A stretch of 64,000 bases of DNA from positions 496,001 to 560,000 of the forward strand of contig CAJTUB010000001.1 in assembly GCA_910579465.1 (NCBI GenBank), written 5' to 3'. This document shows positions 58,829-64,000 of this stretch, piece after piece. The DNA is from an uncultured Lachnospiraceae bacterium (GTDB lineage Bacteria; Bacillota; Clostridia; Lachnospirales; Lachnospiraceae). The number at the start of each line of letters is the position of its first letter. The first letter of the stretch is position 1. The translations under genes and the position numbers were made by a program. The notes under the pieces are model-generated. The model was not told the DNA's origin. It worked only from the letters and a program-made list of their open reading frames with translations, and made no database searches.

Positions 58829-58857
58829 TTGTTTTCTAGCTAGAATTTGTGTATACT
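58829..58857 (+). promoter_or_regulatory. Promoter with palindromic operator of phd-doc
   Basis: TTGTTT (58829-58834), 17-nt spacer, TATACT (58852-58857). The spacer holds a perfect 12-bp palindrome TTCTAGCTAGAA (58834-58845), the expected place for an autoregulating antitoxin. Confidence 0.75.
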
Positions 58858-58883
58858 ATAAAGGAAAGTGAGGTGCATATAAA

Positions 58884-59126
58884 GTGACAATAGATACCAA
58901 TACGATGATTTCAATCACAGAAGCGAATCAAAACTTTTCAAAAGTAGCTAAAGTAGTTGATGAGCATGGAACAGCAGTAATTTTGAAAAATAATGTACCC
59001 AGATATTTAGTGATTGATTTTAGTAAGGCAGAAAAAGAAAAGGTTGCCAATACGGAAGACGTTCTTGCAATATCTGAGCGGTTAATAAAGCAAAATATGG
59101 AGGCGTACGAGGTTCTTGCAAAATGA
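58884..59126 (+). CDS. phd: Phd/YefM-type antitoxin
   Basis: An 80-aa antitoxin with the Phd fold at the N-terminus (ISITEANQNFSKVAKVVDEHG, then VILKNNVPRYLVIDF) and a charged C-terminal tail that would mask the toxin. I used the GTG at 58884, giving the usual MTIDTNTMISIT N-terminus; an ATG at 58905 is also in frame. It overlaps the toxin gene by 4 bp (ATGA). It should bind the toxin and repress the shared promoter. Confidence 0.9.
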   Translation: MTIDTNTMISITEANQNFSKVAKVVDEHGTAVILKNNVPRYLVIDFSKAEKEKVANTEDVLAISERLIKQNMEAYEVLAK

Positions 59127-59500
59127 TTATTCTAAGCAAAGAACAGATATTAAATCTCCATGCAAGTCTGATAGAAGCTACAGGGGGAAGGGAGGGTATT
59201 CGCGATGAAGGCTTACTGGATTTGGCACTAAATAATCCTTTTCAGTCCTTTGGGGGAAAAGAACTGTATCCGAGTATTCAGGCGAAAGCAGCCCGGCTTT
59301 GTTTTGGACTAGTAAAGAATCATGCAATGATAGACGGAAACAAAAGACTTGGTGCGCATGTGATGCTGGTTTTTTTGGAATTGAATGGATATGAATTATC
59401 TTACGGTCAAAAGGAGTTAAGTGATATGGTTCTTGCACTGGCATCCGGAGATGTTTGTGAGAAGAATATTCTGCAATGGATTATTGAACATCAAAAGTAA
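59123..59500 (+). CDS. doc: Doc-type toxin (Fic fold)
   Basis: A 125-aa Doc toxin. The Fic-like loop is HAMIDGNKRLGAHVML, matching the HxFx(D/N)xNKR form of Doc kinases, which act on elongation factor Tu in the phage P1 case. GGREGIRDEGLLDLALNNPFQSFGG is the typical N-terminal region. It overlaps the antitoxin by 4 bp. The first His and the Lys-Arg pair are present, so the enzyme looks intact. Confidence 0.93.
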   Translation: MIILSKEQILNLHASLIEATGGREGIRDEGLLDLALNNPFQSFGGKELYPSIQAKAARLCFGLVKNHAMIDGNKRLGAHVMLVFLELNGYELSYGQKELSDMVLALASGDVCEKNILQWIIEHQK

Positions 59501-59608
59501 GTTCCTGGCATATGAGAGTGAATTATTTTCAAGTAGGTATGGCACGATTAAATTCTCAATCCGCACCTTTTTATCTTGGCGGGACAGTTTCGAAGGAGAA
59601 AGCGTTAC

Positions 59609-60412
59609 ATGATTGATGCACATGTTCATTTGGAAAAAGGGGCTTATACCGTAGAATGGGTGGAGCAGTTTATCGATTATGCTGTAAAAAGAAATATAGA
59701 TGAGATTTTCTTTTTGGAACATACGCATATCTTCAAAGAATGTAGTAATCTGTATAATGAAATGTCATCCTTTAATGAATATCAGAAGAACTGGTATCAG
59801 AGAAAATGGGAGCAGGCACGTCCTTTAAAGGATTACATAGATTATATTGAAAAGTTAAAGCAGACAGAGTTCCCGGTACGTTTAAAATTTGGTCTTGAGG
59901 TATGTTATTCTCCGGAACATGAAATTGACATTGCAAGGATAAAGCAAATGTATCCCTTTGACTTTTTGGTTGGCTCAATTCATTTTATTGACGGATGGGC
60001 GTTCAGCCATTTGAAGCAGAGATGGGATAAGGATGCGTATGATATAGATGAGTTGTATGAAAAATATTATGCACGGATGATGTCATTGGTTCAGTGCGGT
60101 TTGTTTTCGGGTCTGGCGCATCCGCAGTCGCTACAATGCTTCGGGGCATATCCGCAAAAGGAATATCGCTATACTTACCTACAGCTTGCGCAGGCACTTT
60201 GTTCAAAACATATGTATATAGAAGAAAGCAGCGGCTTGGCAATTAACTATGGTGATAAACAGCCGGGAATGAATCCGGACATGCTGGAATGTATGATAAA
60301 GTGCAATGTGCCGGTTTTGACCGCGTCAGATGCCCATGTTCCACAAAATGTCGGTCTGTATATCAAAGAAATGAACAGTATCATAAAATCTGCAGAAAGC
60401 AGAAGATCCTGA
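59609..60412 (+). CDS. PHP-domain phosphoesterase (HisJ-like)
   Basis: A 267-aa metal phosphatase of the PHP family. Metal ligands: DAHVHLEKG, LEHTH, GLEVCYSPEHE, GSIHFIDGW, GLAHPQSL and SDAHVPQN. Related to histidinol phosphatases, but somewhat different in the middle and not near other his genes, so the substrate is uncertain. GAAGGAG lies 12 nt before the ATG at 59609. It ends just before a strong terminator shared with aroE. Confidence 0.88.
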   Translation: MIDAHVHLEKGAYTVEWVEQFIDYAVKRNIDEIFFLEHTHIFKECSNLYNEMSSFNEYQKNWYQRKWEQARPLKDYIDYIEKLKQTEFPVRLKFGLEVCYSPEHEIDIARIKQMYPFDFLVGSIHFIDGWAFSHLKQRWDKDAYDIDELYEKYYARMMSLVQCGLFSGLAHPQSLQCFGAYPQKEYRYTYLQLAQALCSKHMYIEESSGLAINYGDKQPGMNPDMLECMIKCNVPVLTASDAHVPQNVGLYIKEMNSIIKSAESRRS

Positions 60413-60420
60413 TGACTGAG

Positions 60421-60489
60421 AAAAAAGATATGACTTAGTGCAACGCAGCCCTGCGGGATATGCGGTGTACTAAGTCATATCTTTTTTTA
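60421..60489. terminator. Strong bidirectional terminator
   Basis: AAAAAAGATATGACTTAGT pairs without mismatch with ACTAAGTCATATCTTTTTT (19 bp), between the convergent PHP and aroE genes. A-run and T-run serve both strands. Confidence 0.95.
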
Positions 60490-60505
60490 TCACGATGTGT
60501 AGTTC

Positions 60506-61276
60506 TTATTTTAACGTTTCCCGGATTTGTTTTGTTACCTCATCAATTTTTGTTTCATCCAGCTGCTTATCCAGAAAGTGCTGTGCCGCAAAAAATGCTT
60601 GCGCTACCAGCATCTCAAGGCCGTTTACGGCGGTGAGACCGCGGGATTTTGCCTGCGCAAGAAGCTTTGTGACGTTCGGGTTATAGATGATGTCGACCAC
60701 CGCGGTAAGGCTTGTGAACGGCGTCAGGTCAAGCGGGGCAGCGTCGGTAGCGGGATACATGCCGACCGGGCTGGTATTGATTAAAAGTGCGGCGTCAGTA
60801 TGCAGACGTCTTGCTTCCTCGTGGGTGCAGATGCCTTCCCCCGGCGTAATGTCCACGATGACAATTTCCTTTGCAAAGAGGCCGCGCAGAACCGCAAGCA
60901 CCGCCTGGGCGGCTCCGCCGTTGCCGATGACAAGGACCTTTTTTCCGGTGACCTCAATCTTATTTTTCTTTAGTGTGTAAAGAAAACCGTCGTAATCGGT
61001 GTTGTAGCCGGTCAGGGTCCCGTCGCGGTTTACGATGGTATTGACGGCGCCGATGCTTTTGGCGCGTTCATCCATGACGTCTAAATAAGGAATGACCTCC
61101 CGCTTGTACGGAATGGTGACGTTGACTGCGGCGAACTCTTTCGCCGTCATAAACCTTGTCAGTTCTTCCCTTGTGAGCGGAATCAGCTCATAGGTGTAAT
61201 CCGTGAGGGCTTCGTGGATTTCTTTGGAATAGCTGTGGGATAAGTGCTCCCCTAAAAGACCGTATTTTGCAGACAT
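60506..61276 (-). CDS. aroE: Shikimate dehydrogenase
   Basis: A 256-aa enzyme that reduces 3-dehydroshikimate with NADPH in aromatic synthesis. Shikimate-binding: LGEHLSHSYSKEIHEAL, then NVTIPYKREV with the catalytic Lys, and GYNTDYDGFLY (Asp). NADP-loop: VLVIGNGGAAQAVLAVL. C-terminal NGLEMLVAQAFFAAQHF is conserved. The start at 61276 follows CAGGAGG; the open frame to 61396 has no support. It is slightly shorter than E. coli AroE. Isolated from other aro genes. Confidence 0.95.
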   Translation of the reverse strand: MSAKYGLLGEHLSHSYSKEIHEALTDYTYELIPLTREELTRFMTAKEFAAVNVTIPYKREVIPYLDVMDERAKSIGAVNTIVNRDGTLTGYNTDYDGFLYTLKKNKIEVTGKKVLVIGNGGAAQAVLAVLRGLFAKEIVIVDITPGEGICTHEEARRLHTDAALLINTSPVGMYPATDAAPLDLTPFTSLTAVVDIIYNPNVTKLLAQAKSRGLTAVNGLEMLVAQAFFAAQHFLDKQLDETKIDEVTKQIRETLK

Positions 61277-61345
61277 AAGTCGCGCCTCCTGTTTTTGTTT
61301 TCTCAGAAAGTATAGCACAGGGGAGGGTAGTTTGCAAGAAAAAGG

Positions 61346-61373
61346 GCATATTTTATAGCCTGTCTCATATATT
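61346..61373 (+). promoter_or_regulatory. Sigma-E-like promoter of spoIIIA operon
   Basis: GCATATT (61346-61352), 13 nt, CATATATT (61366-61373). This resembles the sigma-E pattern (about KMATATT, then CATACANT) with one or two differences. In B. subtilis spoIIIA is read by sigma-E in the mother cell, so the match fits. Confidence 0.65.
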
Positions 61374-61438
61374 GTGATAAGACGAAAAGAGGGCATACAG
61401 GGTGTGTCCGGAACTCGGTCGGAAAGAGAGGAAACGCC

Positions 61439-62353
61439 ATGAAGATACTCCGGATGCTGCCGGAAGCCCTGCAGGAGATTATAAAACGCTCTGCAATCCC
61501 GGAGAAGGCGCTGCGGGAAATACGTCTCCGGACGGGGCGGGGGCTGATTGCCGAGACGGCAGACGGTGAAAAGCTGCTGGCAAGGGACGGACGGAGCGTC
61601 CGTTCGGAAGCGGAAGCATACCTTGTGTCAAAGGAAGATGTCAAAACGGCGCTGGAGCTTCTGACGGGATATTCGGTATATGCCTTTGAGGACGAGCTGC
61701 GGCAGGGATATTTTACTGTGGAGGGCGGTCACCGCATCGGTGTGGCGGGACGTGCCGTATCCGAAAACGGGCGGGTACTCCGTATGAATTACATTTCGTT
61801 TCTGAATATCCGTATCGCACATGAGTGCAAGGGCTGCAGCCGGGAGCTGTTCCGGCGTCTGTACGGGGAAGGAAGGCTTTATCATACGCTGCTGTTTGCG
61901 CCTGCCGGATGTGGAAAAACGACGTTCCTGCGTGACCTGGTGCGTCTTCTTTCCGAGTCTGGTGTCCGTGCCGGCGTGGCGGACGAGCGTTCCGAGCTGG
62001 CAGCATGTTATCACGGAATCCCGCAGCATGACCTCGGAGGGCGTACCGATGTGATGGACGGGTGTCCGAAGGCGGAGGCAATGCAGATGCTTTTGCGTTC
62101 CATGACCCCGCAGTTGCTGGCAGCAGACGAAATCGGACTGCCGGAGGATGCGCTTGCCATACGAGCAGCAGCAGGAAGCGGCTGTAAGGTTCTGGCGACC
62201 GCCCACGGCAGTACGCTGACGGAGATACAGAGGAATCCGATGTTAAGGGAGCTGTGGGAGGAGCGGAGGTTTGAACGATATGTCTGTCTTGGAAAAAGCG
62301 GATATAGCTTTGAGGTAAAGGCAATTTATGACGCAGAGGGGGAGGAACTCTAA
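61439..62353 (+). CDS. spoIIIAA: Stage III sporulation protein AA
   Basis: A 304-aa secretion-type ATPase of the mother-cell/forespore channel. Walker A APAGCGKTTFLRDL, Walker B-like LLAADEIGLPED, and VADERSELAACYHGIPQ and GRTDVMDGCPKAEAM are typical of this family. It works with AB-AH to build the SpoIIIA-SpoIIQ channel between mother cell and forespore. AAAGAGAGGAA precedes the ATG. First gene of the operon; AB starts 3 bp after it. Confidence 0.96.
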   Translation: MKILRMLPEALQEIIKRSAIPEKALREIRLRTGRGLIAETADGEKLLARDGRSVRSEAEAYLVSKEDVKTALELLTGYSVYAFEDELRQGYFTVEGGHRIGVAGRAVSENGRVLRMNYISFLNIRIAHECKGCSRELFRRLYGEGRLYHTLLFAPAGCGKTTFLRDLVRLLSESGVRAGVADERSELAACYHGIPQHDLGGRTDVMDGCPKAEAMQMLLRSMTPQLLAADEIGLPEDALAIRAAAGSGCKVLATAHGSTLTEIQRNPMLRELWEERRFERYVCLGKSGYSFEVKAIYDAEGEEL

Positions 62354-62356
62354 GCG

Positions 62357-62890
62357 ATGGAATACTTGAAAATAATCGGTGCAGCACTGGTGATTGCGGC
62401 GGGGGCAGGGTTCGGCTCCTGTCCGGTACATAAGATGGCACACAGGACACAGGAGATGGAGGAGCTGTACTATTGTCTGCTCCGGTTGAAAAGTGAGATT
62501 TCCCATGCAGTAAGGACACTGCCGGAGGCATTAAAATGCGCTGCGGAGTGCGGGGAGGAAAAGAGAAACGGCGTATATAAAAGCATGCTGCTCCGGATTG
62601 CAGAGCGGATGGAAGAGGGGCGTTCTTCTTATCCGGTATTGTTAAAGGAAGCGGCAGAGGAGGTTTTCCGCGGAAGCGTTCTGACCGCAGAGGAGGAGGC
62701 AGCGTTTTTGCGTACCTTCCAGTCGCTCGGCGGTACGGACCGGGAAAAACAAATCCAGGCACTGGAGTATTATGCCGAAACAATCAGGCTTGCACTTTCC
62801 GAGGAAAAGCAAAAAAAGAAGGAGCGCTCGTATTTGTACCGGAGTCTCGGCGTGCTCGGCGGAATTTTTCTTTCGGTACTTTTGTACTAA
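62357..62890 (+). CDS. spoIIIAB: Stage III sporulation protein AB
   Basis: A 177-aa protein with an N-terminal membrane helix (LKIIGAALVIAAGAGFG), a helical cytoplasmic body (MEELYYCLLRLKSEISHA, FQSLGGTDREKQIQALEYY) and a C-terminal membrane helix (GVLGGIFLSVLLY). It is like the T2SS F-type inner-membrane partner and anchors the AA ATPase. GGAGG lies 12 nt before the ATG. Confidence 0.94.
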   Translation: MEYLKIIGAALVIAAGAGFGSCPVHKMAHRTQEMEELYYCLLRLKSEISHAVRTLPEALKCAAECGEEKRNGVYKSMLLRIAERMEEGRSSYPVLLKEAAEEVFRGSVLTAEEEAAFLRTFQSLGGTDREKQIQALEYYAETIRLALSEEKQKKKERSYLYRSLGVLGGIFLSVLLY

Positions 62891-62913
62891 AAGAACGGAA
62901 AGCGGAGGTTTTT

Positions 62914-63108
62914 ATGACAATACAGCTGATATTTAAAATAGCGGCCGTCGGCATTCTGGTTTCGGTAGTGAATCAGGTGTTAAAGCATTCCGGCAGGGAG
63001 GAGCAGGCATTCTTAGTGAGTCTTGCAGGGCTATTGCTGGTGCTTTTATGGATTGTGCCGTATATTGCGGAACTGTTTACGACAATTATGAATTTATTCG
63101 AATTATAG
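62914..63108 (+). CDS. spoIIIAC: Stage III sporulation protein AC
   Basis: A 64-aa protein of two membrane helices (LIFKIAAVGILVSVVNQVL and FLVSLAGLLLVLLWIV), linked by a short loop HSGREEQ, the usual form of AC. It precedes AD by 9 bp. GGAGG is well placed. Confidence 0.94.
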   Translation: MTIQLIFKIAAVGILVSVVNQVLKHSGREEQAFLVSLAGLLLVLLWIVPYIAELFTTIMNLFEL

Positions 63109-63117
63109 GAGCGGTAT

Positions 63118-63498
63118 ATGTTGAAGGTAGTGTTAATCGGTCTGGCGGCAGTATTTATGATTTCGCTGCTAAAGGCGGGAAAGCCGGAGTTTGCAATGGC
63201 GGTCAGTCTTGGCGCCTGTACCCTTCTGCTGCTTTATGCAGGCGGAAGTCTTGCAAATATTGTAGGGGAATTGAAGAAGCTGTTCGGGTATATTAAGCTG
63301 CCGGGCGGGTATTTGTCCATTCTCTTGAAAATACTGGGCATTTCCTATCTTGCAGAGTTCGGTTCCGCGCTTTGTAAGGATGCGGGGCAGAGCGCCGTCA
63401 GTGCACAGATTGAGCTTGTGGGAAAGTTAGCAATTCTGGCACTCAGTATGCCTGTGGTGACTTCTTTGTTTGAGGCAATCAGCCAGATGACATTGTAG
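63118..63498 (+). CDS. spoIIIAD: Stage III sporulation protein AD
   Basis: A 126-aa protein with four membrane helices. KVVLIGLAAVFMISLL, FAMAVSLGACTLLLLYAGG, and a later LSILLKILGISYLAEFGSA-like ILLKILGISYLAEFGSALC region with DAGQ, then a last helix, are characteristic. It is shorter than the B. subtilis AD but complete by layout. Confidence 0.94.
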   Translation: MLKVVLIGLAAVFMISLLKAGKPEFAMAVSLGACTLLLLYAGGSLANIVGELKKLFGYIKLPGGYLSILLKILGISYLAEFGSALCKDAGQSAVSAQIELVGKLAILALSMPVVTSLFEAISQMTL

Positions 63499-63511
63499 CG
63501 GAGGAAGGCGG

Positions 63512-64000
63512 ATGAATACGGATTATTTTTCAATAGACTATTCAGAATTAGATACAGCTGTAGAACGATTGCTTCCGCAGAAGGAAATTCCGGGATTTTC
63601 AGAGATTATTACCGGCTTTTTGAACGGAAAAATCCCGTTTGACGAGCTCTTTTCTTCGCTTGCTTCATCGGGATATCAGGGGATGCTATATGGCTTTCTC
63701 GGAGTGAAGGAACTGCTTTTTATCGCTGCTGCGGCAGCGGTGTTTTATATCCTGTCCAAAACAGGAAAGCAGGGACAGGCTGCCCAGACCGGCTTTTTTG
63801 TGGCGTATCTGCTGATTGTGGCGGGAACCTTCCAGATTTATGAGGTTTCACGGATGATTGTAAGCGAGACGCTGACCGCGCTGATTGATTTTATGAAGGT
63901 GCTGCTGCCGGCCTACTGTACCGGGGTCGCAGTTGCCGCAGGAGGCTTCAGCGCTTCCGTATTTTATCAGGCGGCAATGTTAGGTGTTACCGTCGTCAGT
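63512..64000 (+). CDS. spoIIIAE: Stage III sporulation protein AE, 3' end cut by window
   Basis: The frame opens at ATG 63512 after GGAGG and is still open at the window end (163 codons). It begins MNTDYFSIDYSELDTAVERL, then a short amphipathic region (IPFDELFSSLASSGYQGML), and membrane helices from LLFIAAAAAVFYIL and FFVAYLLIVAGTFQIYEV; PAYCTGVAVAAGG is typical of AE. Families of this protein have about 380-400 residues, so less than half is visible. Confidence 0.93.
   Translation, partial: MNTDYFSIDYSELDTAVERLLPQKEIPGFSEIITGFLNGKIPFDELFSSLASSGYQGMLYGFLGVKELLFIAAAAAVFYILSKTGKQGQAAQTGFFVAYLLIVAGTFQIYEVSRMIVSETLTALIDFMKVLLPAYCTGVAVAAGGFSASVFYQAAMLGVTVVS

Noticed and set aside
61713..62783. 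356-codon minus-strand frame opposite spoIIIAA/AB
   Set aside because: Spans two real genes; Pro/Arg/Ser-rich antisense translation.

Overview
The window looks like chromosome from a spore-forming Clostridia bacterium, most likely Lachnospiraceae. The evidence is the start of a spoIIIA sporulation operon, a manganese-catalase/CotJC spore-type protein, a secreted GH10 xylanase with a ricin-type carbohydrate-binding domain, an acetate kinase, and a GC-rich large serine recombinase relic of a kind common in gut Clostridia. The species cannot be named from the sequence. No rRNA, tRNA or CRISPR array was seen.

Layout. 0-4.3 kb: the end of a sensor histidine kinase and a MacB-like ABC transporter, whose promoter carries helically phased TTAAGG repeats. 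4.4-6.5 kb: a broken acetyltransferase and small zinc-ribbon, DUF2085 and CD3324-like genes. 6.6-13 kb: a methyltransferase, a divergent AraC/GyrI regulator with a small partner, and a paired ABC exporter. The methyltransferase and the exporter share a duplicated control region of about 100 bp. 13-21.6 kb is an accessory island: KptA, a DUF2075 nuclease-helicase, an HTH plus Mrr-like nuclease pair, a decayed serine-recombinase element, a metallophosphoesterase, an AT-rich orphan HExxH protein and a truncated Fic gene.

22-34 kb is mostly core: an LMW phosphatase-MoxR-DUF58-transglutaminase operon, a secreted CAP-domain protein, a CDF metal exporter, an SGNH lipoprotein, MntP and DUF1846. 34-36.6 kb is a small second islet: a truncated GHKL kinase, an AbiJ-NTD3-like/PD-(D/E)XK protein and a phage tape-measure stub. 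36.7-46 kb holds a Mn-catalase with a hairpin over its ribosome binding site, argH, ackA, yceD-rpmF, rho, ung, a serine hydrolase, two probable orphan immunity genes and a GNAT. 46.5-61.3 kb holds a flavodoxin/cyclophilin-like lipoprotein, two cupins, pnp, an M16 peptidase, metY, DUF3737, a YkuE-like phosphoesterase, the xylanase, a Phd-Doc module, a PHP phosphoesterase and aroE. 61.4-64 kb holds spoIIIAA-AE (AE cut by the window end) behind a sigma-E-like promoter.

The strongest candidates for undescribed biology are the HExxH protein at 19.8 kb, the autoregulated-looking HTH/Mrr-like module at 15.6-17.3 kb, the AbiJ-like nuclease at 34.7 kb, the duplicated control block at 6.6 and 9.25 kb, an inverted hairpin repeat pair (28.2 and 55.2 kb), and the hairpin masking the Shine-Dalgarno of the Mn-catalase. 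All function statements are from reading the sequence by eye; no database search was run.
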